From: an uncultured Prevotellaceae bacterium
GTDB taxonomy: Bacteria; Bacteroidota; Bacteroidia; Bacteroidales; UBA932
Length of the DNA stretch: 38,607 nt
NCBI GenBank assembly: GCA_900314395.1
Contig: OMVB01000021.1
Location: 1 to 38,607 of the forward strand
Reading direction: 5' to 3'
Under the pieces are notes generated by a model that was not told the DNA's origin, did not search any database, and saw nothing but the letters and a program-made list of their open reading frames with translations. This document shows, piece after piece, positions 1-8,409 of this stretch (within the stretch, counting starts at the first letter, position 1; every line of letters begins with the position of its first letter). The translations under genes were made by a program, and so were the position numbers.

Positions 1-46
1 GGTCTCCGTCCCTGATAACAGCAGCTACAACCTCTATCCGCTTCAT
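1..46 (-). CDS. NUDIX hydrolase, MutT-like (5' fragment)
   Basis: Only the first 15 codons lie in the window; the gene runs off the left edge. The peptide reads MKRIEVVAAVIRDGD, which matches the usual opening of MutT-type (deoxy)nucleoside triphosphate pyrophosphohydrolases, where a beta strand containing VVAAVI precedes the NUDIX box. The NUDIX box itself is outside the window, so the family call rests on the opening strand alone. The ATG follows the ybaK stop codon after a single base, so the gene is very probably the next member of the tilS-ybaK operon. If the call is right, the product would clean oxidised nucleotides from the pool. Confidence 0.55.
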   Translation of the reverse strand, partial: MKRIEVVAAVIRDGD

Positions 47-47
47 A

Positions 48-521
48 TTAAATAGGATAAATACCCGCCCCAACAAAGTCGATCAGCGACTGCGGAGCAA
101 TCTTAAGCTGCAAGCCCCGGATACCTGCGCTTACATAAATATAATCGTACAGAAGGCAGCTCTCATATATAAACGTCGGGAAAGGTTTTTTCATGCCGAT
201 GGGAGAACAGCCCCCGCGGATGTAACCCGTGGTGGGCAGGAGTTCCTTCATATGCAGCATCTCACAACTCTTATTGCCTGAAATGCGCGCCGCTACCCGT
301 AGATCCACCTCCATGTTACCGGGAATCACCACCACGAAAACACCATTCCTGTCGCCCCGCAGCACCAAAGTCTTGAAAACCTGCTCAATGTCCTCTCCCA
401 GCTGCTCCGCCACATGCGAAGCAGCAAGGTCGGACTCATCCACCTCGTAGGGGACAAGCTCATATGCAATCCCGGCCGCATCCAGCAGCCTTGCCGCATT
501 AGTCTTTTGAACCGGCTTCAT
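48..521 (-). CDS. ybaK: YbaK/EbsC family Cys-tRNA(Pro) deacylase
   Basis: This 157-residue protein has the length and motifs of the YbaK family, which hydrolyses cysteine mischarged onto tRNA-Pro in trans. Visible signatures are VFKTLVL with the expected essential lysine at residue 50, and the glycine-rich GYIRGGCSPIGMKK near residues 98-111. The start overlaps the end of tilS by 23 bases and the next gene begins one base after its stop, so the three form an operon with likely translational coupling. proS lies just upstream on the same strand, which fits: ProRS is the enzyme that makes the mischarged Cys-tRNA(Pro). Function is inferred from the family; no oddities seen. Confidence 0.9.
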   Translation of the reverse strand: MKPVQKTNAARLLDAAGIAYELVPYEVDESDLAASHVAEQLGEDIEQVFKTLVLRGDRNGVFVVVIPGNMEVDLRVAARISGNKSCEMLHMKELLPTTGYIRGGCSPIGMKKPFPTFIYESCLLYDYIYVSAGIRGLQLKIAPQSLIDFVGAGIYPI

Positions 522-1854
522 ATATCCTTATAACCAATTGAGTATCAGGCGTTACCTTTAACGATTCATCTATTCTTCCATGGCTGATGACAGCTGCTAT
601 TCTGCCCCTCTGCCCCGGATATTCAAGCAGTACGACACCCTCTTTCTCCGGTGCCGATACCTTCAGCGTCACAAACACGTCGCTCAGTTTGCGCCTCTGC
701 CCGCCCATTCCAAGCGGACACATCCAGTCCCCCTCCCGCCACGGCCTTAGCAGCATCGGGAAGTCAATTTTTGCAGCATTCAGGATTATGCCGCCTTCGG
801 CAGCAGGATTCTCAGGTGCCGATGTCACCGATACTTCAACAACAGAAGCGCCGCAAGTCCACCGGCCGGGGCCGGTAACCAGGACCGGAGCCCAAGATTC
901 CCGGGCTGTTGAAATTACCAGTTCCGAAGAAGTCAGGTAGGCCATGTAATCTCCGCTGCGGAACTGCTTTCCGCTAACCGGAGAATCCACCAAAACAGTC
1001 AGGTCAGAAATATCGGAGCGGGTAAAACCATAAGGCTCCATCAGTCTGAAGAGCAAGTATTTACGGTGTTTCATCCCACGCAGCACATTAAGCTGCACAC
1101 GGACCGACTCCCCTTCTGTTTCAACACCTTCAAGGAAGTCCTGATAATAAGAATCGGCAAGTGCGGAAATCTCCCGGAAGTTCTCCATATCGGAGGAAAG
1201 CGTCTTGAGGGCCGATGGATTAATCGCCTCCAAAGCCGGCAACACCTCGTGGCGGATCCGGTTCCGCTTGAATGCGACATCGGCATTGGTCCGGTCCTCC
1301 CTGAAAGGGACGGCGCAGGCTTGGACAAAGGCGGCAATCTGCGCCCGGGAAATGCCGAGCAAGGGGCGCAGGACAGTCAGCTGGAACCCGTCTATCAGTT
1401 GCTCGCTCCGCTCTGCCATTCCGCATATTCCCTTGATGCCGGTACCGCGTAACAAATTGAGAATCAGCGTTTCCGCATTGTCATTGGCGTTATGGGCAAC
1501 CATAACGGCGGCAAAGTCCTTTTCCCGGCAGAGCTGCGCAAACCAGCCGTAACGCAGTTCGCGCGCCGCCATCTCTATACTTATTCCGCGGGCCGAGGCA
1601 AACTCCTTAGTGTCAAAATCCTTCACAAAGCACTCAATCCCGGCGGAATAGCACCACTTACGAACCAAAGAAGCATCGGCATCACTGTCATTCCCGCGCA
1701 GGTGAAAATTGCAATGAGCTACAGCGAAGGGCAGCCCGGCCTGCAAAGCAGCAGAGGCCATGCACATGGAATCGATACCGCCGCTTACGGCTAAAAGGGC
1801 TCTCCCCTCCTCAGGAAAGAGCCTTTTAACTGTATTTACGATTAGATTCTTCAC
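499..1854 (-). CDS. tilS: tRNA(Ile)-lysidine synthetase TilS
   Basis: TilS uses ATP to attach lysine to C34 of the tRNA-Ile with a CAU anticodon, so that it reads AUA as isoleucine; it is essential in most bacteria. The PP-loop motif LLAVSGGIDSM lies close to the N-terminus, followed by the catalytic PP-ATPase domain (VAHNANDNAETLILNLLRGTG) and a C-terminal substrate-binding domain ending near VIRIYE. The open frame continues upstream to an ATG at 1995 (498 residues). That extension runs through a terminator hairpin (1951-2005) and four copies of a 21-bp repeat, so I prefer the GTG at 1854, giving about 451 residues, normal for the family. This GTG lies inside the last repeat unit. Heads an operon with ybaK. 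Start confidence is only moderate. Confidence 0.92.
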   Translation of the reverse strand: MKNLIVNTVKRLFPEEGRALLAVSGGIDSMCMASAALQAGLPFAVAHCNFHLRGNDSDADASLVRKWCYSAGIECFVKDFDTKEFASARGISIEMAARELRYGWFAQLCREKDFAAVMVAHNANDNAETLILNLLRGTGIKGICGMAERSEQLIDGFQLTVLRPLLGISRAQIAAFVQACAVPFREDRTNADVAFKRNRIRHEVLPALEAINPSALKTLSSDMENFREISALADSYYQDFLEGVETEGESVRVQLNVLRGMKHRKYLLFRLMEPYGFTRSDISDLTVLVDSPVSGKQFRSGDYMAYLTSSELVISTARESWAPVLVTGPGRWTCGASVVEVSVTSAPENPAAEGGIILNAAKIDFPMLLRPWREGDWMCPLGMGGQRRKLSDVFVTLKVSAPEKEGVVLLEYPGQRGRIAAVISHGRIDESLKVTPDTQLVIRIYEAGSKD

Positions 1855-1858
1855 TTCG

Positions 1859-1939
1859 TTCAGAATGACAGAGGTCGGGTTCACAATGACAGAGGTCGGG
1901 TTCAAAATGACAGAGGTCGGTTTCAAAATGACAGGGACG
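1859..1939. repeat. 21-bp tandem repeat, about four copies, at the 5' end of tilS
   Basis: Four head-to-tail units start at 1859, 1880, 1901 and 1922 (the last partial). On the plus strand each contains AATGACAGAGGTCGG with small differences. Read on the minus strand the unit is CTCTGTCATTnTGAAC plus five bases, encoding the seven-residue period PTSVILN in the tilS frame. The unit nearest the gene continues into GAACGAAGTGAAGAATCT. This resembles a short interspersed repeat I recall from many bacterial genomes, not checked here. A related array with the same 21-bp period lies inside infB at 13488-13550. Confidence 0.85.
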
Positions 1940-1950
1940 CTCAAAAAGGT

Positions 1951-2005
1951 GTCCCGTGTTTTGAAACCCATGGACCCTTGTAATTTGGGTTTCAAAACAC
2001 AGGAC
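1951..2005 (-). terminator. Long terminator hairpin after the DUF3078 gene
   Basis: Two 20-base arms (1951-1970 and 1986-2005) are complementary at 19 of 20 positions and enclose a 15-base loop that reads AATTACAAGGGTCCA on the minus strand. The hairpin starts five bases after the DUF3078 stop codon and is followed on the minus strand by ACCTTTTTG, so it has the form of an intrinsic terminator. Its loop is nearly the same as that of the hairpin at 15940-16009 although the arms are unrelated. Confidence 0.85.
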
Positions 2006-2010
2006 CCTTT

Positions 2011-3081
2011 TTATTTAGACGTAAAAGTATAGGTAAAACCGAACTGGAGAGCCTCGTTGAACTGGATAGCCTTATGGCCGGCCGGATGACTGTCATCGAC
2101 AATCAGCACCTTGTCATCATAAATAAGGCTGGTAGTAAGGTTCAGGGAGAAGTACTTGGCAACCTTCCACATAAGACGGTTGTCCCAGTTAACCCTGATA
2201 TTACCCGGCTTGTCAAGATAGTTGGAGAAGAGAATAAGCTGAGTGGCACCCTCGAAGTTATCATTCACCTTAATCTTGGCCTCTGCCTTGAGCTGGGCAC
2301 CGAACTCAAATCTGGCAGCCCTGTAAATATAACCGTTGACAAGCAGACCTTTGTCGTCCTTGACAGCCTCAGAAGCATCGTGGCCGCTCTTCAGGTCCAT
2401 ACCGTAATTGGCACGGAGTTTTTCATTCCCAACAATAGTGAAACCTCCCGTAAGAGGTGCAAAATTCACAGTGAGCCACTCATTGGGAACCCAGTCAATA
2501 CCAAGACCCAAAGTAATGTTGGCAGGAGAGAAAAGTGCAGACTTCAGGATCCTTGCAGCCCTCCAGTCAGACTTGGAAGGACTCCAGTCATCATCGGCGC
2601 CGGCAGGCTTTGAAGGCGTGCCATAAACGTAACCGGAAGTAAACTGGTTCAGGAACGTGAAAGTAGCGGAATAATTCATATGCTTGGTAGCCTTGTAGCC
2701 AAAAGTACTCTCGAACAGGATCCTGTCCTTGTTCTTCTGGATAATAGGCTTGTCCTCTGAATAAAGCAGGCCGTAGTCCAGCTGGAGACGGTTTTTCCAG
2801 ACGATCTCATCCTTTGCATAGTTAGCCTGTGCATCGATATATGAGCTAACGGCGATATTGTTGTTACCACCCTTTGCCCAATTGGTAAAAGAGCTCTGGA
2901 CAAAGTTCAGCTGCGTCATTGCAGACTTGGTCCAATAAACAGGTTTCGGTGCCGGTGCGGTATTCTCCGGTGCCTCTGCCAGCGCAGCAGCCGCCTCTGC
3001 AGCCACCTGCTGTACATTATTCTGAGCCATTGCCGATGCCGCAAGGGCCGATGCCGCCAAAATCATTATAATCTTTTTCAT
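2011..3081 (-). CDS. DUF3078 family outer-membrane barrel protein
   Basis: A 356-residue protein with a clear signal peptide (MKKIIMILAASALAASAMAQ, cleavage after AQ) and a short Ala/Pro-rich stretch before the conserved region. The mature part has the features I associate with DUF3078: FTNWAKGGNNNIAVSSYIDA, then WKNRLQLDYGLLYSED and many alternating aromatic strands (RLMWKVAKYFSLNLTTSL), ending in FGFTYTFTSK. This pattern suggests a beta-barrel in the outer membrane. DUF3078 has no assigned function as far as I know and is typical of Bacteroidota. It starts 13 bases after proS on the same strand, so the two are probably co-transcribed, and a strong terminator follows immediately. Confidence 0.8.
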   Translation of the reverse strand: MKKIIMILAASALAASAMAQNNVQQVAAEAAAALAEAPENTAPAPKPVYWTKSAMTQLNFVQSSFTNWAKGGNNNIAVSSYIDAQANYAKDEIVWKNRLQLDYGLLYSEDKPIIQKNKDRILFESTFGYKATKHMNYSATFTFLNQFTSGYVYGTPSKPAGADDDWSPSKSDWRAARILKSALFSPANITLGLGIDWVPNEWLTVNFAPLTGGFTIVGNEKLRANYGMDLKSGHDASEAVKDDKGLLVNGYIYRAARFEFGAQLKAEAKIKVNDNFEGATQLILFSNYLDKPGNIRVNWDNRLMWKVAKYFSLNLTTSLIYDDKVLIVDDSHPAGHKAIQFNEALQFGFTYTFTSK

Positions 3082-3094
3082 ATTGCCGATGTTT

Positions 3095-4573
3095 TTAGTA
3101 TGCGATACCGAAGACTACCCTGCCCTTCGAAGGCTTTCCGGAATAGATATCCTTGCCTTCCTCCTCGCAGACGAAGCTGTCCACAGGGATGCAACGGATA
3201 GTAGCCTTTGTCTCATCTTTGATAGCCTGCTCCGTCTCTGCCGTTCCGTCCCAGTGGCAAAGAAGGAATTTTCCTGTGCCGATTTTCTCCTTGAACTCTT
3301 CCCAGCTGTCGCACTTTTCCACGTTGGCTGCGCGGAAAGCGAAAGCCTTGTCGTAGATGTTTTTCTGAATGCTGTCCAGAAGCCCGTGGATATGGGTTTC
3401 AATGCCGTCCAACTGCATAGTCTCCTTCTCAAGGGTATCCCTGCGGTGAACCTCTACGGTTCCTGACTCAAGGTCACGGGGCCCCATTGCAAGGCGTACA
3501 GGAACGCCCTTGAGCTCCCACTCTGCGAACTTGAATCCGGGACGCAGGTTGTCGCGGCTGTCAATCTCTACCGAATGGCCAAGAGCCTCAAGTTTCCTCT
3601 TGATTTCCTGCATCTTGTCCAGGATGGCGGACAATTCTTCCGGCTTGCGGTAGATAGGAACCATCACAATCTGGATAGGAGCAAGAGCCGGAGGCAGCAC
3701 AAGGCCGTTATCGTCACTGTGAGCCATGATAAGCGCACCCATAAGGCGGGTGGAAACGCCCCAGGAAGTTGCCCAGACATACTGCTGCTTGCCCTCGTTG
3801 TCTGTATAGGTAACATCGAACGACTTTGCGAAGTTCTGGCCAAGGAAGTGGGAGGTGCCGGCCTGCAAAGCCTTTCCGTCCTGCATCATGGCCTCTATTG
3901 TAAGGGTATCCAGCGCACCGGCGAAGCGCTCATTGGGGCTCTTGTGGCCGATGATGACGGGAAGCGCCATGTAATTGCGGGCGAAGTCTGCATACACATG
4001 AACCATGCGCTCTGCTTCTTCCTGAGCCTCCTGGGCTGTTGCATGGGCGGTATGGCCTTCCTGCCACAGGAACTCCGCGGTACGAAGGAACAGGCGGGTA
4101 CGCATCTCCCAGCGGACCACGTTGCACCACTGGTTGCACATGATGGGCAGATCCCTCCAGGAAGTAATCCAGTTCTTATATGTATTCCAGATAATGGTCT
4201 CCGATGTAGGACGTACGATGAGCTCTTCTTCCAGCTTGGCCTCCGGGTCTACCACAACGCCGTTTCCGTCAGGGTCGTTCATAAGCCTGTGGTGGGTTAC
4301 AACAGCGCACTCCTTCGCGAACCCTGCCACATGCTCCGCCTCGCGGCTGAAGAAAGACTTTGGAATGAACAGCGGGAAATACGCGTTCTTGGCTCCGGTT
4401 GCCTTGAATTTGTCGTCCAGAATCCTTTGCATCTTCTCCCAGATGGCATAACCGTACGGCTTTATAACCATACAGCCCCTGACTGCAGACTGCTCTGCCA
4501 GGTCTGCCTTAATCACCAAATCATTGTACCACTGAGAGTAATTTTCAGATCTTTTTGTTAACTGATCAGCCAT
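3095..4573 (-). CDS. proS: Prolyl-tRNA synthetase (archaeal/eukaryotic type)
   Basis: Charges tRNA-Pro with proline in the cytoplasm. The 492-residue length and the absence of a bacterial-type editing insertion between class II motifs 2 and 3 place it in the short ProS group found in archaea, eukaryotes and some bacteria including Bacteroidota. Motifs seen: RPTSET at residues 121-126, [16 protein letters not shown] around 162-177, and the motif 3 region [17 protein letters not shown]. The C-terminal domain ends in FGIAY, as usual for this type, where the terminal tyrosine reaches the active site. The lack of an editing domain makes the nearby ybaK deacylase relevant. Start is the first ATG of the frame, about 95 bases downstream of a probable promoter. 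Confidence 0.95.
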   Translation of the reverse strand: MADQLTKRSENYSQWYNDLVIKADLAEQSAVRGCMVIKPYGYAIWEKMQRILDDKFKATGAKNAYFPLFIPKSFFSREAEHVAGFAKECAVVTHHRLMNDPDGNGVVVDPEAKLEEELIVRPTSETIIWNTYKNWITSWRDLPIMCNQWCNVVRWEMRTRLFLRTAEFLWQEGHTAHATAQEAQEEAERMVHVYADFARNYMALPVIIGHKSPNERFAGALDTLTIEAMMQDGKALQAGTSHFLGQNFAKSFDVTYTDNEGKQQYVWATSWGVSTRLMGALIMAHSDDNGLVLPPALAPIQIVMVPIYRKPEELSAILDKMQEIKRKLEALGHSVEIDSRDNLRPGFKFAEWELKGVPVRLAMGPRDLESGTVEVHRRDTLEKETMQLDGIETHIHGLLDSIQKNIYDKAFAFRAANVEKCDSWEEFKEKIGTGKFLLCHWDGTAETEQAIKDETKATIRCIPVDSFVCEEEGKDIYSGKPSKGRVVFGIAY

Positions 4574-4672
4574 TTTTGAAAAATTATGATTTTATTTTGT
4601 ATATTTATCCAATAAAAACGTAAAAGGTACGATTATTGCAAGTCTTTTTACAAATTATGCTTTTACAAGGCA

Positions 4673-4680
4673 CAAAGATA
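4673..4680 (-). promoter_or_regulatory. Probable -7 element for proS
   Basis: The minus strand reads TATCTTTG here, matching the Bacteroidota -7 consensus TAnnTTTG. It would start a transcript about 95 bases before proS. I do not see a good TTTG box at the expected distance upstream, so the call is moderate. Confidence 0.45.
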
Positions 4681-4712
4681 CAATTTTTTAATAATATATA
4701 GGAGATACGGAT

Positions 4713-6035
4713 ATGAAAACAAGATTCTTTATTCTGCTTGCAACCACAATTGCAATCTCCTCTTGCGGTACCTCTTCACAGTATGCAGGCACCCAGCAGT
4801 ATCAGGACGGCATATATGCACGCCCCGCTCAGACCACTACCGTAGTTAATGTCAGCAACGACGAGGTATCAGCTCTTGCAGCCGACACCAGGAACTCCCA
4901 GATATTCATAAAAGCCGGTGAAGAGGAGCTCTTCGTACCGGAAAATACTAAAATTACCCTTGCCGATGCCGGCAGCACCACTATCATCGTAGGCAACACG
5001 GCGCCCACTGTTGATATATGGCTTGGCTACTCTCCCTGGAGCAGCTGGTCCTACAGGTCCGTATGGGCATACGACTACTGGCACAGGAATCCATGGTATT
5101 ACAGCCGCTGGTACAGAGACCCCTGGTACAGTCCATGGGATCTTGCCTGGGATTTGGCATGGGACTGGGCATGGGACTGGGACTGGCGCTGGAATTACTG
5201 GCATAACCCCTGGCGTTACAGCTATTGGAACAGATGGGGATACTGGGACAGGTGGAGCTACTGGGACAGTTGGGGCTATTGGCACAATCCCTGGAGATAC
5301 AGCTATTATGACTGGGGTTGGGGCTGGCGTCACCCCTATTATCATCACGGATACTGGGGCGGCGGCTGGGGAAGGCCCAGGGAAGGCCTCCACGGAAACC
5401 ATTACTATGGCAGCAGGGGCGCCACAGAGCGCGGAACCCAGGGCACTGTAAGACGCGGTTCTTCTGCAAGCACAAGGACTGGGGCAACCACAGGAAGCAG
5501 CAGCACCAGCAGGCGTGCAACCTCTCCCGGCATGACCCGCTCCGGCAGCAGCGCCCGTACGGGCAGCAGCACCGGCAGGGTTAGCGGAAGCGCCGGCAGA
5601 AACGCCACCACAAGGACTTCCACCGGCACCCGCGCCGGCAGCACCGGAACAACTACTACAAGGTCTTCCGTATCTTCTGTCAGAAGGTCCACCGGAACAC
5701 CCAGGAACTCCGGCACTGCAACAACCAGAAGCAGTTCCACTACTTCAAGAAGTAGCGGTGCAACTACCAGGAGCAGCAGTTCAAGCTACAGGAGAAGCTC
5801 TTCAAGTTCTTCAAGCAGCTACAGCGGAAGCTACAGCAGCGGAAGCAGTTCAAGGAGCAGTTCAAGGAGCAATTCCTCTTCAAGCAGCGGCTCATACAGC
5901 AGAAGCTCGTCTTCAAGCTCATCGAGCGGCAGCTACAGCAGAAGTTCTTCCAGCTCATCTAGCAGCAGGAGTTCGTCTTCCGGCAGCAGTAGCAGAAGCT
6001 CATCCTCAAGTGGCGGAAGCAGCCGTCGCAGGTAG
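4713..6035 (+). CDS. Trp-rich, Ser-rich low-complexity lipoprotein
   Basis: I do not recognise a characterised family. The N-terminus is a lipoprotein signal with lipobox ISSC (Cys18), no aspartate after the cysteine, and no acidic surface-export signal, so an outer-membrane lipoprotein facing the periplasm is likely. Residues 40-100 form a short ordinary region (FIKAGEEELFVPENTKITLADAG). Residues 103-219 contain 31 tryptophans in 117 residues, in units such as DPWYSPWDLAWD and a repeated YWHNPWRYSY. From about residue 225 to the end (440) the protein is Ser/Thr/Gly/Arg only, finishing with long serine runs and RRR. It stands divergent from proS and 41 bases before the OmpP1 gene. The DNA is internally repetitive, which suggests growth by slippage. 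Confidence 0.75.
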   Translation: MKTRFFILLATTIAISSCGTSSQYAGTQQYQDGIYARPAQTTTVVNVSNDEVSALAADTRNSQIFIKAGEEELFVPENTKITLADAGSTTIIVGNTAPTVDIWLGYSPWSSWSYRSVWAYDYWHRNPWYYSRWYRDPWYSPWDLAWDLAWDWAWDWDWRWNYWHNPWRYSYWNRWGYWDRWSYWDSWGYWHNPWRYSYYDWGWGWRHPYYHHGYWGGGWGRPREGLHGNHYYGSRGATERGTQGTVRRGSSASTRTGATTGSSSTSRRATSPGMTRSGSSARTGSSTGRVSGSAGRNATTRTSTGTRAGSTGTTTTRSSVSSVRRSTGTPRNSGTATTRSSSTTSRSSGATTRSSSSSYRRSSSSSSSSYSGSYSSGSSSRSSSRSNSSSSSGSYSRSSSSSSSSGSYSRSSSSSSSSRSSSSGSSSRSSSSSGGSSRRR

Positions 6036-6076
6036 AAACACAGACATCGGTATAACCTAATCATAAAGACCTAACA

Positions 6077-7699
6077 ATGAGAAAGTTAAGCATTATTGCA
6101 GCATTGCTTTTCACAAGCGGGGCAATTGCTTTTGCACAGGATATGCAGGATGCCAGAAGGTATTCCTTCAATGACTATCAGGGTACTGCGCGCAGTATTG
6201 CAATGGGTAACGCCTTCACCGCACTTGGCGGTGACCTGGGCTCCATCGGCATAAATCCCGCAGGCTCGGCAGTCAATACATTCTCCCAGTTCACAATAAC
6301 CCCCAGCCTTAGCATCGCCGGCATAGAAGCCACCTACGATCCGGCACCGGGCCTCCTGGGGGACAACCAGGCCTTCAAGATCAAGAACAACAAGACCAAG
6401 ATGATGATGCCTAACATCGGCTTTGTCATCAACTGGGCACCCCATGACGGGTCAAGCATCAAGACCGTAAGCTTCGGACTTGTAGGCAACATGACAGCTA
6501 ATTACAATGGCAAGATAGAAGGCCGCGGCATTAACGCAGAGACTTCGCTCCTTGGAGAGAAGGCGGACTATTTCACCGGCCAGGGCTACGACAGGTGGGA
6601 CTTCTTCAATCCCAACACCGGCCAGGCAGACAGGAACGCTTTCAACAATTACTCATGGGAGGACGTCCTTGCAGCCCACACCACGATGATTGCCAATTAT
6701 GACAATTCAGACACAAAGTGGATCGGTGCCACAGAGACTATTTTCCCGGACGGAAGCATCGGCATTGCAGGCCTTCTGGACCAGCGCTGGACCCGCGTTA
6801 CAACCGGTTACAAGTATGACCTGCAAGCCAACGTAGGCCTCAACTTCAACGACCAGTTCTTCTTTGGTGCCAACCTTGGAATGATTACCCTGGATTACAC
6901 CGCAAAGACTTATTATTCAGAGACTGCCGTTAATCCCAACGACTTCTACATTCCCTTTGACACCGGTGACACTTACTTCGACAGCTTCGGCCTTAACAAC
7001 TGGTACCAGGCCAAGGGTGTAGGAATCAACGCAAAGCTGGGTATCATCTATGTTCCCATCCCGGAGTTCCGCCTTGGCGCCGCCATCCAGACCCCTACCC
7101 TTATGAATATCAAGGAGAAGTGGCAGAACTATGCCGATATCTACTACACCGACGACCGTTATTCAGAGAGTGCCGATTCCCCCGAGGGCGACTTTGAGTA
7201 CAATCTGACTTCCCCGTTCAGGTTCAACATAGGAGCTGCATACAACTTCGGTATGGGTGTATTCAGCTTTGATTATGAATACACTGATTACGGCACCATG
7301 CGTTTCCGCGATGTAGACGGACACACCAACAATTTCAGGGGCGTCAACGACGACATCAAGAGCTACATGGGAATCGCCCATATCTTCCGCTTCGGCGCAG
7401 AGATCAAGGCCACCCCGGAATTCGCATTACGCGCCGGTTACAACTACCTGACTTCTCCTGAATACGAGAGGGTCAACGGCAGCAAGAAGGTCCTTGATGC
7501 AGAGACTCATACCATTGCAGTAGGCTTCGGTTACAGTTCTCCCGGTTCTTTCTTCCTTGACTTCGCTTTAAGGGGTTCAATCCTCCCGGAGGAGTACTAT
7601 TATCCTTACAGCAACTACATTCCCAACGTAAATTCGCCGGAGGTTTCTTTCAAGCGCAATATCTGGGATGCTGTTGTTACCCTTGGATGGCGTTTCTAA
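6077..7699 (+). CDS. OmpP1/FadL family outer-membrane transporter
   Basis: A 540-residue protein with signal peptide MRKLSIIAALLFTSGAIAFA, followed by the family hallmark RYSFNDYQGTARSIAMGNAFTALGGDLGSIGINPAG with the conserved NPA. The remainder alternates polar and aromatic residues as in a barrel and ends in a terminal phenylalanine (VVTLGWRF), the usual signal for outer-membrane insertion. FadL/TodX proteins let hydrophobic molecules cross the outer membrane; the Bacteroidota relatives are sometimes labelled hemin receptor, and the substrate here cannot be told from sequence. The stop overlaps that of the convergent WbqC gene by three bases, leaving no room for a separate terminator. Confidence 0.88.
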   Translation: MRKLSIIAALLFTSGAIAFAQDMQDARRYSFNDYQGTARSIAMGNAFTALGGDLGSIGINPAGSAVNTFSQFTITPSLSIAGIEATYDPAPGLLGDNQAFKIKNNKTKMMMPNIGFVINWAPHDGSSIKTVSFGLVGNMTANYNGKIEGRGINAETSLLGEKADYFTGQGYDRWDFFNPNTGQADRNAFNNYSWEDVLAAHTTMIANYDNSDTKWIGATETIFPDGSIGIAGLLDQRWTRVTTGYKYDLQANVGLNFNDQFFFGANLGMITLDYTAKTYYSETAVNPNDFYIPFDTGDTYFDSFGLNNWYQAKGVGINAKLGIIYVPIPEFRLGAAIQTPTLMNIKEKWQNYADIYYTDDRYSESADSPEGDFEYNLTSPFRFNIGAAYNFGMGVFSFDYEYTDYGTMRFRDVDGHTNNFRGVNDDIKSYMGIAHIFRFGAEIKATPEFALRAGYNYLTSPEYERVNGSKKVLDAETHTIAVGFGYSSPGSFFLDFALRGSILPEEYYYPYSNYIPNVNSPEVSFKRNIWDAVVTLGWRF

Positions 7700-8409
7700 G
7701 CCCGCCAGTTAACAAGGTACAGAAGGGACTGCGGTCCTTCGTTAAATAAGAGGTCCATTACGGACAAATCCGATTGGAAGCCATACTTTCCGGCAAAGAC
7801 CTGGAAGTATGGCTTTTCCAGATTCAGGTCCCTTAGAATCGTATTCTCCCTCTTCGGATGAATTATATACCGATAATCCTGGCCAACGGTCCCCCCGTTC
7901 ACGAGGCCACGGGCGGCCACGCCTCCCGACGGCATCTGCCGCTCAGGGACTAAGAATTCTAACGTCGGAACTATGCGGATGCCGAGGCGGATTTTGCGGA
8001 TAAAGAAATTGATAATGGCAAGATTCAGATCCCAGAGGGTAGGAATGCCGCTTTCAAGGATAGCGAAAACATCGTCCCGGTAATACTCAAAATACGCAGA
8101 AGTGCTGTAAGCCGACTCTATCGCCCGCTCCGCCTTCTTAACCCAAGGGTCCGTGTAATCCACCCTGATACCGGTGATAGGCGTATGGAAGATGTCCCCG
8201 TCATGGACAACCGGCACAGAAATAGCCTCCGGGCCACCCGCAGCCGCAATAATGCATCGGTTCCTGTAACTCTGCTTGCAATAATTCTCATGCGCCTCAA
8301 GGTACACCTCACATACAGAAGAAGGATTGGTCGCGACTTCACGTCCCCAATCCTCAGCTGCCGCCGCAAACCATGAAAGCGGCGGAAAAAATGCCGTCGA
8401 AAGCAGCAC
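7696..8409 (-). CDS. WbqC family protein
   Basis: A 237-residue protein starting MLLSTAFFPPLSWFAAAA, the usual opening of WbqC-like proteins in Bacteroidota (LLSTAYFPP pattern), with later conserved stretches VPVVHDG and AIESAYSTSAYFEYYRDD. Some WbqC proteins are encoded in O-antigen clusters, but the enzymatic role of the family is poorly defined. The start is a GTG that shares one base with the lpxA stop codon (TAGTG), so translation is probably coupled to lpxA. It is the last gene of the lpxD-lpxC-lpxA unit, which points to a cell-envelope role, though in this phylum the gene often sits next to unrelated housekeeping genes. Confidence 0.8.
   Translation of the reverse strand: MLLSTAFFPPLSWFAAAAEDWGREVATNPSSVCEVYLEAHENYCKQSYRNRCIIAAAGGPEAISVPVVHDGDIFHTPITGIRVDYTDPWVKKAERAIESAYSTSAYFEYYRDDVFAILESGIPTLWDLNLAIINFFIRKIRLGIRIVPTLEFLVPERQMPSGGVAARGLVNGGTVGQDYRYIIHPKRENTILRDLNLEKPYFQVFAGKYGFQSDLSVMDLLFNEGPQSLLYLVNWRA

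Noticed and set aside
3575-4561. A 328-codon plus-strand frame opposite proS
   Set aside because: No motifs, and the proS frame has complete class II synthetase motifs.
5011-5451. Other-frame readings of the Trp-rich gene giving Gly/Thr-rich collagen-like peptides
   Set aside because: They are by-products of the repetitive TGGGACTGG DNA; only the frame with signal peptide and lipobox makes sense.
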